Positions 34,193 to 43,847 are shown, counted from the stretch's first letter. The stretch is DNA of 64,000 nucleotides from Lachnospiraceae bacterium (GCA_014804785.1 JAAUZD010000023.1:195066-259065); one strand, 5' to 3'. Notes: generated by a model from the sequence alone, not told the origin. Translations and numbers: made by a program.

Positions 34193-35110
34193 TTAAAGCC
34201 GCGTCTGATAATATTGTATCAGCGTATTTAGAGCACCGGAAACAGGTGCATTTATGGATGGATACGCGAACCCAATCTGACGTTTTGGAATCCTGTGGCC
34301 TAATTTCAGTTCCCGCAGGGTTCCGTTTTTTATGTCATTGCTTACAAAATCACTGATTACACAGGCAATCCCTAAGCCTGCTTTTGCAAATTCGATAGAT
34401 AAATCCATATTATTTACTTCAATGATATTGTGAAACTTAAGATGATGAGCAGATAAAAAGGTATCAGCATGCTTGCGGGAGATATTATCTTTATCCAGCA
34501 TGATAAAGGATGCCTCGTTAAAAAATTCCTCCTGTTCATACAATTCACTCTTGTGTTTATTATGTAAAGGGGCGAGATATGAGTCTGTAGCAACAAAGAT
34601 ATCTTCAATGGTCTTTAAAGGAAGATAAGTAATCCCGCGTCTTTCCTCCAATTTTGAGGGGAGTCCTACCAGACCGATATCGATAGATCCATCCTGCAGG
34701 GAGGAGAGAGTATTAAAGGTAGACTGGCAGGAAATTGTAATCTTTATACTGGGATTTTCAGCAATAAAGTTTTTTAACAGGGGAAGCAATACGTATTTAC
34801 ATAAGGTGGTGCTTACTCCTATGGAAAGATGGCTTACATTCTGGGAGATGGATGCCCTAAGTTGTTCCTCGCCGGATTTTAAGAGGAAAAGAGCCTGTTC
34901 CACGTGTTTATATAAATGTTCTCCTTCCGGCGTTAAAGTGACTCCTCTGGAGGAACGATGGAAAAGCGTGGTATTTAAGTCTTCCTCCAGCCGGGAGATA
35001 GATTTACTGACTGCCGGCTGGCTTATATATAGTTTTTTGGCAGCAATGGAAAAATTTTTGCATCCTGCCACTTCGTAAAAAATATGATATAAGTTAAGAT
35101 TTTGTTCCAT
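34193..35110 (-). CDS. LysR-family transcription regulator
   Basis: The 305-residue protein has an N-terminal helix-turn-helix (residues 1-60: FSIAAKKLYISQPAVSKSISRLEEDLNTTLFHRSSRGVTLT) and a C-terminal effector-binding domain (from about 90). It is divergent from leuCD with 190 bases between, the classic layout for a LysR regulator controlling its neighbour. Two near-perfect dyads in that gap are likely binding sites. The effector is unknown; a leucine-pathway intermediate such as isopropylmalate is a reasoned guess from context. Confidence 0.92.
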   Translation of the reverse strand: MEQNLNLYHIFYEVAGCKNFSIAAKKLYISQPAVSKSISRLEEDLNTTLFHRSSRGVTLTPEGEHLYKHVEQALFLLKSGEEQLRASISQNVSHLSIGVSTTLCKYVLLPLLKNFIAENPSIKITISCQSTFNTLSSLQDGSIDIGLVGLPSKLEERRGITYLPLKTIEDIFVATDSYLAPLHNKHKSELYEQEEFFNEASFIMLDKDNISRKHADTFLSAHHLKFHNIIEVNNMDLSIEFAKAGLGIACVISDFVSNDIKNGTLRELKLGHRIPKRQIGFAYPSINAPVSGALNTLIQYYQTRL

Positions 35111-35173
35111 AATTTCTCCTTGTCAAAGGTACAGGTTTAACGTTCAAAGAAATAATTATTTGTAATTATAACA

Positions 35174-35198
35174 TTATGATTTCATAACTACAAGTTAT
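35174..35198. promoter_or_regulatory. Two overlapping dyads, likely LysR binding site
   Basis: Dyad 1 is TTATGA-TT-TCATAA (35174-35187). Dyad 2 is ATAACT-ACA-AGTTAT (35184-35198), which contains a T-N11-A LysR box (T at 35185, A at 35197). They lie about 25 bases upstream of the leuC -35 element. Confidence 0.65.
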
Positions 35199-35220
35199 AA
35201 AAGCTATGAATAGATACTAT

Positions 35221-35249
35221 TTTTCAAAAAAGGATTTCTATGTTAAAAT
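35221..35249 (+). promoter_or_regulatory. Promoter for leuCD
   Basis: TTTTCA (35221-35226), a 17-base spacer and TAAAAT (35244-35249), preceded by TATGT. The -35 element is weak, which fits an activator-dependent promoter. Confidence 0.6.
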
Positions 35250-35300
35250 CATACATAGTAAATGAGAAAATGAATCAGAAATTTACAGGAGGGAATGACC

Positions 35301-36563
35301 ATGGGAATGACGATGACCCAGAAAATACTGGCAGCACATGCCGGACTTGATAAAGTAGAAGCAGGGCAGTTGATAGAAGCAGAGTTGGATCTGGTTCTTG
35401 GAAATGATATCACAAGTCCTGTTGCTATTAAAGAAATGGAAAAAATGAAGGTAAATGGCGTGTTTGACAAGGATAAGATCGCGCTTGTACCGGATCATTT
35501 TGTTCCAAATAAGGATATTAAATCCGCAGAGCATTGCAAATGTGTAAGGGAATTTGCTTATCGCAATGAGATAACCAATTACTTTGAGGTAGGAGAGATG
35601 GGAATCGAACATGCCCTTCTTCCCGAAAAAGGCTTAACGGTAGCAGGCGATGTGATTATAGGCGCGGACTCCCATACCTGTACCTATGGTGCATTAGGGG
35701 CTTTCTCAACAGGTGTTGGAAGCACAGATATGGCAGCCGGCATGGCAACCGGAAAGGCATGGTTCAAAGTGCCTGCGGCAATTAAGTTCAATCTTGTAGG
35801 CAAGCCGCAAAAGTGGGTGAGCGGCAAGGACGTGATTCTGCACATCATTGGTATGATTGGCGTTGACGGAGCTCTGTACAAATCCATGGAATTTACAGGA
35901 GAGGGCATTAAGAATCTGACCATGGATGACCGGTTCACAATTGCTAATATGGCAATTGAAGCCGGCGGAAAGAACGGTATATTCCCTGTGGATGATCTTG
36001 CCATCGCATACATGAAGGAGCATTCTAAGAAACCTTATACTGTTTATGAGGCGGATGAGGATGCGGTTTATGATGAAGAATATACCATCGACTTAAGCGC
36101 CTTACGTCCCACCATTGCATTCCCGCACCTGCCGGAGAATACCAGAACGATTGATGAGATCAAAGAGGATATTAAGATCGATCAGGTGGTGATTGGTTCC
36201 TGTACGAACGGACGTATTGATGATATGCGTATCGCAGCAGAAGTCTTAAAGGGAAGACATGTGGCAAAGGGAATGCGGTGTATCGTTATCCCGGCTACCC
36301 AGTCGATTTATATGCAGGCGATGGAAGAAGGACTCCTTAAAATCTTTATCGAGGCAGGCGCCATTGTAAGCACACCTACTTGCGGTCCCTGTCTTGGAGG
36401 GTACATGGGAATATTGGCGGAAGGTGAGAGATGCGTATCTACGACGAACCGTAACTTTGTAGGGCGTATGGGACATGTGGATTCTGAAATTTATCTTGCA
36501 AGCCCCGCTGTAGCGGCTGCAAGCGCCGTCACAGGAAAGATTTCCTGTCCCTGTCAATTATAA
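35301..36563 (+). CDS. leuC: 3-isopropylmalate dehydratase large subunit
   Basis: LeuC and LeuD isomerise 2-isopropylmalate to 3-isopropylmalate in leucine synthesis. The 420-residue protein is the shorter archaeal/clostridial type. It has the aconitase-family cluster cysteines in IGSCTNGR and in [10 protein letters not shown], and [24 protein letters not shown] upstream. Several ATGs cluster at the start; the one at 35301 has AGGAGG at 7 bases and is preferred. leuD follows after 29 bases. Confidence 0.95.
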   Translation: MGMTMTQKILAAHAGLDKVEAGQLIEAELDLVLGNDITSPVAIKEMEKMKVNGVFDKDKIALVPDHFVPNKDIKSAEHCKCVREFAYRNEITNYFEVGEMGIEHALLPEKGLTVAGDVIIGADSHTCTYGALGAFSTGVGSTDMAAGMATGKAWFKVPAAIKFNLVGKPQKWVSGKDVILHIIGMIGVDGALYKSMEFTGEGIKNLTMDDRFTIANMAIEAGGKNGIFPVDDLAIAYMKEHSKKPYTVYEADEDAVYDEEYTIDLSALRPTIAFPHLPENTRTIDEIKEDIKIDQVVIGSCTNGRIDDMRIAAEVLKGRHVAKGMRCIVIPATQSIYMQAMEEGLLKIFIEAGAIVSTPTCGPCLGGYMGILAEGERCVSTTNRNFVGRMGHVDSEIYLASPAVAAASAVTGKISCPCQL

Positions 36564-36592
36564 GATTTAGGTTGAAAGAAAGGAAAACGAAC

Positions 36593-37084
36593 ATGAAAGC
36601 AGCAAAAGGAATTGTTTTTAAATATGGAGATAATGTAGATACGGATGTAATCATTCCCGCCAGATACCTGAATTCATCAGATCCGGCAGAACTGGCGTCA
36701 CACTGTATGGAAGATATTGATAAGGACTTCATCAAAAATGTGAAGAAGGGCGATATCATTGTTGCCGATAAGAATTTTGGCTGCGGTTCCTCCAGAGAGC
36801 ATGCGCCCATCGCCATCAAGGCAGCCGGTGTAAGCTGTGTGATCGCAGAGACCTTTGCAAGGATTTTTTACAGAAATGCCATCAATATAGGACTTCCGAT
36901 TATCGAATGCCCTGAGGCGGCAAAGGGGATCAGTCAGGGGGATGAAGTTGAAGTGGATTTTGAATCCGGCATCATTAAGAATCTCACCAAGGGAACTGAG
37001 TTTAAGGGGCAGGCATTCCCGGAGTTCATGCAGAAGATCATTGCGGCGGAAGGATTGGTGAATTATATCAATCATTTTTCTTAA
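36593..37084 (+). CDS. leuD: 3-isopropylmalate dehydratase small subunit
   Basis: This is the swivel-domain partner of LeuC. It has 163 residues, with the family motifs [15 protein letters not shown] near residue 13, [18 protein letters not shown] near 60 and [15 protein letters not shown] near 85. The ATG at 36593 gives the family length and has AAAGGAAA upstream; an ATG at 36572 would add a basic seven-residue extension. No terminator is seen before the next gene, 120 bases on. leuA and leuB are not in the window. Confidence 0.94.
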   Translation: MKAAKGIVFKYGDNVDTDVIIPARYLNSSDPAELASHCMEDIDKDFIKNVKKGDIIVADKNFGCGSSREHAPIAIKAAGVSCVIAETFARIFYRNAINIGLPIIECPEAAKGISQGDEVEVDFESGIIKNLTKGTEFKGQAFPEFMQKIIAAEGLVNYINHFS

Positions 37085-37204
37085 ATACTTTCTTTTCTAT
37101 TAAAAATGTAGTAAAATAGCATGGGTATTCACAGGATGGACACATTTTCCTGCTAGGATAGGAAATCAGAGAAGAATGATTGGAAATGAGGAGGAACTTT
37201 ACAA

Positions 37205-38476
37205 ATGGCTAAGAATAATACGCCTGAAGTAAAAACGGAGCAGAAGATTCAGACAAAATATGACCGCAAGATGGAAGCAAGGAGACAACAGAAGTTAAAG
37301 GATGAGCGCCAGGCAAAATTGACAAAAATGATTGCGGCAATCATCGGGCTTGTAATAGCAGTGATCATCGTGGCTTCTATAGCCGCGCCTATCATCAGAA
37401 AGAATGCAGCGCTTAACGGAACTTATGTTAAAGTGGGCGAGCATGAACTTAATGGACTTGAGTATGATTATTATTATGAGACTACTGTCAATAATTATTT
37501 AAATAGTTGGGCATCCATTCTGCCATATATGGGGCTGGATACTTCCGGTGATTTTTCAAAACAGCAGTATATGGACAATATGACATGGAAAGATTTTTTT
37601 GATGAAATGACGGTGGAGCAGATCAGGCAGACAAAGGCTCTGGTAGATGATGCCGGAAAAGCGGGATTTACTTATGATACAACAGAGGAATACGAAACCT
37701 TTCTGACGGAATTTAAGGCAGCCGCTGATTCTGCGGGGACAAGCGTAAGTGAGTTTTACAAGATGAATTTCGGAACCTATGCGACCGAAAAGAATGTAGC
37801 TCCGTTTGTAAAAGAAGGCATGGTTGCAAATGCATATTATGATGAACTGCTTGAAACAAATACTCCTTCGGAAGAAGAGGTTAAGGCGTATTATGAAGAG
37901 CATAAAGTAGATTATGATAAAGTAGATTACAGAAGCTTTACCTTTACCGCAGATGTTTCCGAAGAAGCCACAGAGGATGAAATAAACGCGGCTATGGATG
38001 AAATCAGCGATAAGGCGGATGCAATGATGAAGGCGCGTCAGGACGGAGGGGATTTTGAAGAGTTATGTATTCAAAATGCTTCCGAGGATATGAAAGCTTC
38101 GTATGAAGACGCGGAAACGGAATACAGTCTTAACGAAGGAAGAAATTCTTCCTCCATCCCCGACGTTGTATCAGACTGGTTATATGATGAAGGCCGCAAG
38201 GAAGGCGATATCGCAGTTTTAAAGGATGAGATCTATAATCAATATTATGTGGTAGAGTTCGTGAACAGATATTATGATGAGGCTGATGATGCAAATATTT
38301 CAAGTACTCTGGCAAGCCAGGCGGTATCCGAATATATATCAGCTCTTATTGAAAATTATCAGGTGACAGACGTGAAAGGAAATCTTAAATACCTGACCAT
38401 TGATGAAACCGAGAATGCCGAAGAGACCGGGGAAACAGATGCTGAAGGCGATGGCACAGATGGAAGTTCTGAATAG
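37205..38476 (+). CDS. Membrane-anchored PrsA/SurA-like foldase or chaperone
   Basis: The 423-residue protein has a lysine-rich cytosolic N-terminus (1-38), one membrane helix (about 40-62) and a large extracytoplasmic part. That part has a SurA/PrsA-like helical region and a segment from about 225 to 350 (SEEEVKAYYEEHKVDYDKVDYRSFTF, then FEELCIQNASED, GDIAVLKDEIYNQYYVVEFVNR) that resembles a divergent parvulin domain. It ends in an acidic Glu/Asp/Gly tail. It lacks the lipobox of PrsA. A role in folding secreted proteins is family-based inference; catalytic prolyl isomerase residues were not confirmed. GAGGAGGAA precedes the ATG, and a terminator follows. Confidence 0.75.
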   Translation: MAKNNTPEVKTEQKIQTKYDRKMEARRQQKLKDERQAKLTKMIAAIIGLVIAVIIVASIAAPIIRKNAALNGTYVKVGEHELNGLEYDYYYETTVNNYLNSWASILPYMGLDTSGDFSKQQYMDNMTWKDFFDEMTVEQIRQTKALVDDAGKAGFTYDTTEEYETFLTEFKAAADSAGTSVSEFYKMNFGTYATEKNVAPFVKEGMVANAYYDELLETNTPSEEEVKAYYEEHKVDYDKVDYRSFTFTADVSEEATEDEINAAMDEISDKADAMMKARQDGGDFEELCIQNASEDMKASYEDAETEYSLNEGRNSSSIPDVVSDWLYDEGRKEGDIAVLKDEIYNQYYVVEFVNRYYDEADDANISSTLASQAVSEYISALIENYQVTDVKGNLKYLTIDETENAEETGETDAEGDGTDGSSE

Positions 38477-38485
38477 GTGATAGAT

Positions 38486-38515
38486 ACAGGAATCCTCAAA
38501 AGGGATTCCTGTTTT
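38486..38515 (+). terminator. Terminator after the PrsA/SurA-like gene
   Basis: A ten-base stem ACAGGAATCC/GGATTCCTGT (38486-38495 with 38503-38512), then TTTTG. Confidence 0.8.
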
Positions 38516-38576
38516 GAATATAAGGAACAGTTCGCGAAGCCGGCAGCGTTTGTTTTGTATTATGATTCAAAACAAC

Positions 38577-38605
38577 TTGAAACATATGTTCGCTTGTGGT
38601 AAGAT
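38577..38605 (+). promoter_or_regulatory. Promoter directly before the NusG-II gene
   Basis: TTGAAA (38577-38582), a 17-base spacer and TAAGAT (38600-38605). The gene's ATG is at 38612, about where transcription should start, so the message may be leaderless. Confidence 0.7.
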
Positions 38606-38611
38606 GGATTT

Positions 38612-38986
38612 ATGAAAAAATTGAAAAAAGATATCATACTTCTTGTGGGAATTCTGCTTATCGCGTTTATCATCTGGCTGATTCCCCTGTTCTTAAATAA
38701 AGATGCACCTGCGGTAGTCAGAGTTCTCCAGGAGGGGCTGGAAATTGGAACCTACAGTATACTGGAAGATCAGACAATTTCCATTTCTTATGAAGAAGAA
38801 GGTTATAATCTGCTTCTCATCAGCGGCGGACAGGTTTCTGTTTCTGATGCGGATTGTCCGGATGGGCTTTGCATCAGGCAAAGAGCCATTTCACGGAATG
38901 GTGAAAGTATCATCTGTCTCCCTCATAAGCTGGTGATACAAATTGAATCAAAGGAGGAAAGTGATCTGGATGCAGTCACTTACTGA
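38612..38986 (+). CDS. NusG domain II-containing membrane-anchored protein
   Basis: The 124-residue protein has one N-terminal membrane helix (about 8-28), then a NusG-II-like beta domain with DADCPDGLCIRQRAISRNGESIICLPHKLVI; two or three cysteines in CPDGLC and IICLPH are conserved in the family. In many Firmicutes it is encoded just before a Gx-transporter gene, as here (2-base gap). The function is unknown. It is not a transcription factor NusG, as the KOW and NGN parts are missing. There is no proper ribosome site. Confidence 0.82.
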   Translation: MKKLKKDIILLVGILLIAFIIWLIPLFLNKDAPAVVRVLQEGLEIGTYSILEDQTISISYEEEGYNLLLISGGQVSVSDADCPDGLCIRQRAISRNGESIICLPHKLVIQIESKEESDLDAVTY

Positions 38987-38988
38987 AG

Positions 38989-39492
38989 ATGAAAAACAAG
39001 ACGGCTTATTTAGGGCTTCTATTGGCATTTGCACTGATTTTGTCCTATATTGAGACAATCATACCCTTTCAAAGCGGAATTCCAGGGATAAAACTTGGGC
39101 TTGCGAATCTTGCCGTAGTGCTCTGCCTGTATTTATTCGGATGGAAGGATGCCTTTGTCTTAACGATTGTCAAGGCTTTGCTCAGTGGTTTTATGTTTGG
39201 AAGTCTGTCCATGATTATGTATTCTTTGACAGGGGCTCTTGTGAGTGCGTTTGTTATGACGATTCTTCAAAAAACCCATTGGTTTCATGTACCGGTGGTG
39301 AGTGCAGCGGGAGGCGTGGCACATAATCTGGGACAGCTTCTGGTGGCATTCTTCGTGGTCGAGACTTATGGAATTGTCTACTATATACCGATTCTTATGA
39401 TTGCCGGTCTTATTACCGGCATTTTAATAGGGATTGTGGCAGCGTTGGTTCTGCCGTATATTCAAACCATATTATCGAAAGGAACCCCTTAA
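38989..39492 (+). CDS. Gx transporter family protein (heptaprenyl diphosphate synthase component I family)
   Basis: The 167-residue membrane protein has about five helices and the family's Gly-rich pattern (GIPGIKLGLANLAVVLCLYLFGWKDAFVLTIVKALLSGFMFGSL), similar to ECF transporter S components. Older annotation as a heptaprenyl diphosphate synthase component rests on one Bacillus protein and is not convincing for this membrane protein. Pairing with the NusG-II protein suggests a shared role. The substrate is unknown. ruvA starts on the next base after its stop codon. Confidence 0.8.
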   Translation: MKNKTAYLGLLLAFALILSYIETIIPFQSGIPGIKLGLANLAVVLCLYLFGWKDAFVLTIVKALLSGFMFGSLSMIMYSLTGALVSAFVMTILQKTHWFHVPVVSAAGGVAHNLGQLLVAFFVVETYGIVYYIPILMIAGLITGILIGIVAALVLPYIQTILSKGTP

Positions 39493-40101
39493 ATGATAGC
39501 ATTCGTAAAAGGAAAAATAGATGACATCACAGAAGAAAATGTAGTGGTGGACACAGGAGGCATTGGATATAATATAAAGATTTCTACCGGGACGGCATCT
39601 CTTCTGCCCGGCGTGGGCGAGGAGGTGAAATTATATACCTATACCTGTGTCAGGGAGGATATGTTCAGTCTGTATGGATTTCTGACCCGGGATGATCTGG
39701 AAATTTTTAAAAAGCTGATTACGGTAAACGGAATTGGGCCTAAAGGGGGATTGGCAATTTTGTCTGTCATGAGTGCAGATAATCTGAAGTTTGCGATTAT
39801 TTCAGGTGATGCCGCCGCCATATCCAAAGCACCCGGTATCGGAAAGAAAACGGCAGAAAGGGTCATTCTTGATCTGAAAGATAAGATTTCCCTTGAAGAT
39901 ACATTGATTCATAAAGAAATGAAGCAACTGGGGGATGGCTTGTCCGGCGCAGGAAATCATGCCAGAAACGAAGCTGTGGAAGCGCTTACAGCGCTTGGCT
40001 ATTCTGCATCGGATGCCCTGCATGCAGTAAAAGGTGTTCAGGCGGCGGATGATATGGATGTAGAGACAATCTTAAAGCTTGCGCTTAAAAATATGTTTTA
40101 A
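39493..40101 (+). CDS. ruvA: Holliday junction DNA helicase subunit RuvA
   Basis: RuvA binds four-way junctions and loads RuvB for branch migration. The 202-residue protein has the N-terminal OB fold (MIAFVKGKIDDI, VVVDTGGIGYNI), two helix-hairpin-helix motifs (ITVNGIGPKGGLAILS, KAPGIGKKTAERVILDLKDK) and the C-terminal RuvB-contact domain (EAVEALTALGYSASDALHAV). It begins on the base after the upstream stop codon and has no separate promoter. Confidence 0.95.
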   Translation: MIAFVKGKIDDITEENVVVDTGGIGYNIKISTGTASLLPGVGEEVKLYTYTCVREDMFSLYGFLTRDDLEIFKKLITVNGIGPKGGLAILSVMSADNLKFAIISGDAAAISKAPGIGKKTAERVILDLKDKISLEDTLIHKEMKQLGDGLSGAGNHARNEAVEALTALGYSASDALHAVKGVQAADDMDVETILKLALKNMF

Positions 40102-40125
40102 AACGGACAATATGGAGCAGGAAGT

Positions 40126-41124
40126 ATGGCAAAAAGAATGATAGAGACAAATTTGCAGGAAGAAGACATACGGATTGAAGGTTCCCTTCGTCCCCAATGC
40201 CTCAATGACTATATTGGTCAATCCAAAATTAAGGACAGCCTGAAAATTTATATAGAAGCAGCAAAGCAAAGAAAGGATTCTCTTGATCACGTGCTTTTCT
40301 ACGGTCCCCCCGGTCTTGGTAAAACTACCCTTGCCGGAATCATTGCAAATGAAATGGGAGTAAATATGAAAGTCACCAGCGGTCCGGCAATTGAAAAACC
40401 GGGAGAAATGGCGGCTATTCTAAATAATCTGCAGGAAGGCGATCTGCTTTTTGTGGATGAAATCCACAGGCTGAACAGGCAGGTGGAGGAAGTGCTTTAT
40501 CCGGCAATGGAAGACTTTGCAATTGATATTATGATAGGCAAGGGACCTACCGCAAGATCCATAAGACTTGATCTTCCTCATTTTACCTTGGTAGGCGCTA
40601 CCACACGGGCGGGGCTTTTGACAGCGCCTTTGCGGGATCGTTTTGGAATCATACACCGATTAGAGTTTTACAGTGTGGAAGAATTGCAGACAATCATTAT
40701 GCAATCGGCAAAGGTCTTAAATGCACCTGTTGAACCGGCAGGCGCCATGGAGATGGCAAAGAGAAGCAGAGGGACGCCGAGACTTGCCAACAGAATGCTG
40801 AAAAGAGTCAGGGATTATGCGCAGGTAAAACATGACGGCATCATAACGGAAGCGGTTGCAATGACGGCGTTGGATCTGATGGACGTGGACAGAATGGGGT
40901 TGGATCATATTGACAGAAACATTCTTTTATCCATGATGCAGAAATTTGGCGGAGGGCCTGTGGGATTGGATACGCTTGCAGCGGCAATCGGAGAGGATTC
41001 CGGCACCATAGAGGATGTTTATGAGCCTTATCTTCTGAAAAATGGATTCATCAATCGCACTCCCAGGGGAAGAGTTGTGACAGATTTGGCATATCATCAT
41101 TTAGGGCTTGAAATTCCAGAATAA
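40126..41124 (+). CDS. ruvB: Holliday junction DNA helicase subunit RuvB
   Basis: RuvB is the hexameric AAA+ motor that drives branch migration with RuvA. The 332-residue protein starts at [13 protein letters not shown], has Walker [15 protein letters not shown] near residue 61, Walker [17 protein letters not shown], the sensor region [21 protein letters not shown], and the winged-helix end [13 protein letters not shown]. It lies 24 bases after ruvA with an AGGAAG ribosome site. Confidence 0.96.
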   Translation: MAKRMIETNLQEEDIRIEGSLRPQCLNDYIGQSKIKDSLKIYIEAAKQRKDSLDHVLFYGPPGLGKTTLAGIIANEMGVNMKVTSGPAIEKPGEMAAILNNLQEGDLLFVDEIHRLNRQVEEVLYPAMEDFAIDIMIGKGPTARSIRLDLPHFTLVGATTRAGLLTAPLRDRFGIIHRLEFYSVEELQTIIMQSAKVLNAPVEPAGAMEMAKRSRGTPRLANRMLKRVRDYAQVKHDGIITEAVAMTALDLMDVDRMGLDHIDRNILLSMMQKFGGGPVGLDTLAAAIGEDSGTIEDVYEPYLLKNGFINRTPRGRVVTDLAYHHLGLEIPE

Positions 41125-41141
41125 TCTGCTTATAATAGATG

Positions 41142-41170
41142 TTGTATTACTACTATGGATAAGCTATATA
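41142..41170 (+). promoter_or_regulatory. Possible promoter for zapA
   Basis: TTGTAT (41142-41147), a 17-base spacer and TATATA (41165-41170), ahead of a GAGGGGTGA ribosome site. Confidence 0.5.
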
Positions 41171-41195
41171 TTTTGTGTATAGAGGGGTGAGCCTG

Positions 41196-41597
41196 ATGTC
41201 AGCAAAAACAGATACAGAAGTAATTATTGGCGGTAAAGTATTTACTTTAAGCGGCTATGAAAGCGAGGAATATTTGCAGAAGGTGGCTTCCTATATCAAC
41301 AACAAAATGGCTGAATATGGTAAAGTGGAGTCCTTCAGAAGGCAGCCTCTGGACACGCAAAGCGTCTTACTTCAACTGAATATTGCAGATGATTATTTTA
41401 AAGCAAAGAAGCAGATCAGTCTTCTTGAGGAAGAAATTCAAAGCAAGGAAAAGGAATTATATAATCTGAAACACGAATTGATTGCTTCTCAGATTAAGCT
41501 GGAAAATACAGAAAAGAATGTGAAGTCACTTCAGAATGAAGTAAATGAAAGCGCTAAGAAAATCATAAAACTTGAAACAGAATTAAAAAATAGTTGA
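41196..41597 (+). CDS. zapA: Cell division protein ZapA
   Basis: ZapA promotes FtsZ filament bundling at the division site. The 133-residue protein has the ZapA core (TEVIIGGKVFTLSGYESEEYLQKVASYINNKMAEY), then a long coiled coil to the C-terminus. The coiled coil is longer than in the E. coli protein, which fits clostridial ZapA-like proteins. The ATG at 41196 follows GAGGGGTGAGCCTG; an ATG seven codons earlier has no site. A terminator begins at the stop codon. Confidence 0.85.
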   Translation: MSAKTDTEVIIGGKVFTLSGYESEEYLQKVASYINNKMAEYGKVESFRRQPLDTQSVLLQLNIADDYFKAKKQISLLEEEIQSKEKELYNLKHELIASQIKLENTEKNVKSLQNEVNESAKKIIKLETELKNS

Positions 41598-41625
41598 AAG
41601 CTGTCTTGAGAAGACAGCTTTTTGT
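41597..41625 (+). terminator. Terminator after zapA
   Basis: An 11-base stem AAAGCTGTCTT/AAGACAGCTTT with a three-base loop, then TTGTG. The left arm starts at the last base of the stop codon. Confidence 0.75.
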
Positions 41626-41648
41626 GCGAGTTGACGAAAAGGGAAAAA

Positions 41649-43847
41649 ATGGGAAGAGTAGAATTACTGTCTCCGGCAGGAAATTTCCATGCATTAAAGG
41701 GGGCAATAAAAGCGGGGGCGGATGCTGTTTACCTGGGAGGAGAGCTTTATGGCGCCCGTGCGTATGCAGATAATTTTACACAGGATGAGATTTGCGAGGG
41801 AATCCATTTGGCGCATGTATTCGGAAGGAAAGTTTATCTTACGGTGAACACCCTTGTGAAGGAGAAGGAACTGGATGAATTGTATCATTTCTTGTTGCCC
41901 TTTTATAAGGAGGGGCTTGACGGTGTCATCATACAGGATCTGGGAGTACTGCGATATATAAAAGCCTGTTTTCCGGGGCTTGAGCTTCATGCAAGCACCC
42001 AGATGACACTGACTGGAAGCCTGGGTGCATCATTTGTTAAAAAGGAAGGTATAAGCAGAATTGTTCCCGCCCGGGAATTATCGCTGGAAGAAATTAAAAA
42101 AATCAAGTCCGAAACAGGGATTGAGGTAGAAGCCTTTGTTCATGGTGCCATGTGCTATTGCTATTCGGGGCAATGTCTTTTAAGCAGCATGTTGGGAGGA
42201 AGAAGCGGGAACAGGGGAAGGTGCGCACAGCCCTGCCGTCTTCCCTATGAAACAAAAGCAGGTAAGCAGTGTTATCCCTTGAGTATGAGGGATATGTGCA
42301 CAATTGACCTGCTTCCTTCGCTGATAGAAGCTGGGATTGATTCTTTCAAGATAGAAGGCAGAATGAAAAAGCCTGCATATGCGGCGGGCGTGACGGCAAT
42401 TTACAGAAAGTACATTGACTTATATTATCAGGATAAAGATCATTACCATGTTCTGGAAGAGGACAGGGATATTCTGCGTACTCTATATATTAGGAGTCAG
42501 ACGGGAGACGGGTATTTTAAGCGTCATAATGGAAAAGAAATGTTAAGCCTTGAGTCACCCTCTTATTCCGAAACAGATGCCGGATTTCTTGCTGATATAG
42601 AAAAACAATATATTGATGCTGAACTTTGCCGTGAAGCCGTGGCAAAGGTATATCTTGCACCGGAAAAAGAGGCATGTTTTTCTTTACAGGAAGGGGAAAT
42701 CTGTGTCACCTGCAAGGGTGATATCGTACAGAAGGCTCAAAAACAACCGCTTACGATGGAAAAAATAGAAGAGCAGATGAAAAAGAGCGGCAATAGTCTC
42801 ATAAAAATTACGGATGTAGATGTTGCCATAAGTGATTCGGTATTTCTGCCGGTGCGTTCTTTAAATGAACTGCGCAGAATGACTATAGCTGCCGTGGAGA
42901 GGGAAATGATCTGCCGGAATGGTCTTGATTATCCGGGCAGAAAGGCGGCTGTGCCAGAAGAAACCAGCTGCAATCAGCATTCTTCTGTAAAAAAACAAAA
43001 CATGGGAAAACAATGGGAAAAGCAGAAAGTGTTGCATGTGCTTGTACGGACAATGGAACAGCTGGAGGCGGCCTGCGAGGAGAAGATTGCCCGTATTTAT
43101 CTGGATTACACCCTTCTTTTTCAAGAAGGTCTTCAAAAACTGAACGCCTATAAGGCAGGTTGCATGGAAGGCGGGCAGACATTTTTTCTGGCAGTGCCTT
43201 ATATAGTCAGAGAAAAAGACAAAAAATATCTGGAAAGAATGGAAGAAGCGCTTCAAACAGGATTATTTGAAGGAATTTTGATTAGAAATCTGGAAAGCTA
43301 TCAATTCTTTTACTATAAGAATCCTTCATGGAAAATGGTATTGGATGCCAATCTTTATATCTGGAACAGAGAAACGCTCAGATTCTGGGATGAACGTGCA
43401 TCAGAATTTTATCTTCCTATTGAATGCAATAGGTACGAATGGAGGGAACTGCTGGCAGCTTCTCCGGAAAGGAAAATGCAGGCATCCGCAATTGTTTATG
43501 GAAGGCTTCCCATGATGATTACGGCTAACTGTATCAGAAAAACCATGGAAAGCTGCAGCCATACGCCGGGAACTATGATGCTGAAAGACAGGTACGAAAA
43601 ACAATTTCCTGTTTATATGGACTGCTTATGCTGTTATAATGTTCTTTATAATAGTGTACCGTTATCTCTGCACAAAGTTTCTTATGATAAGATGTTTCCG
43701 GCAGAAAATTTAAGACTTGATTTCACAACGGAAGAAAAGCAGGAGACTTTGCAGGTCATCCGTTATTATCGTGATATTTCAAATATATATAGAGATCCTT
43801 TTTATAAGGAATATACAACCGGACACTATAAACGAGGAGTAGAGTAA
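41649..43847 (+). CDS. U32-family peptidase / RlhA-type protein with DUF3656-like region
   Basis: This is a 732-residue member of peptidase family U32. The TIM-barrel part carries ELLSPAGNFHALKGAIKAGADAVYLGG at the N-terminus and the family signature EAFVHGAMCYCYSGQCLLSS near residue 160, with GRSGNRGRCAQPCRLPY after it. The four cysteines can hold an Fe-S cluster; some relatives modify tRNA or 23S rRNA (TrhP, RlhA) rather than cut protein. The C-terminal half is a DUF3656-like extension. The ATG at 41649 is chosen for the family N-terminus. The ftsW-like gene starts on the base after its stop codon. Confidence 0.88.
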   Translation: MGRVELLSPAGNFHALKGAIKAGADAVYLGGELYGARAYADNFTQDEICEGIHLAHVFGRKVYLTVNTLVKEKELDELYHFLLPFYKEGLDGVIIQDLGVLRYIKACFPGLELHASTQMTLTGSLGASFVKKEGISRIVPARELSLEEIKKIKSETGIEVEAFVHGAMCYCYSGQCLLSSMLGGRSGNRGRCAQPCRLPYETKAGKQCYPLSMRDMCTIDLLPSLIEAGIDSFKIEGRMKKPAYAAGVTAIYRKYIDLYYQDKDHYHVLEEDRDILRTLYIRSQTGDGYFKRHNGKEMLSLESPSYSETDAGFLADIEKQYIDAELCREAVAKVYLAPEKEACFSLQEGEICVTCKGDIVQKAQKQPLTMEKIEEQMKKSGNSLIKITDVDVAISDSVFLPVRSLNELRRMTIAAVEREMICRNGLDYPGRKAAVPEETSCNQHSSVKKQNMGKQWEKQKVLHVLVRTMEQLEAACEEKIARIYLDYTLLFQEGLQKLNAYKAGCMEGGQTFFLAVPYIVREKDKKYLERMEEALQTGLFEGILIRNLESYQFFYYKNPSWKMVLDANLYIWNRETLRFWDERASEFYLPIECNRYEWRELLAASPERKMQASAIVYGRLPMMITANCIRKTMESCSHTPGTMMLKDRYEKQFPVYMDCLCCYNVLYNSVPLSLHKVSYDKMFPAENLRLDFTTEEKQETLQVIRYYRDISNIYRDPFYKEYTTGHYKRGVE

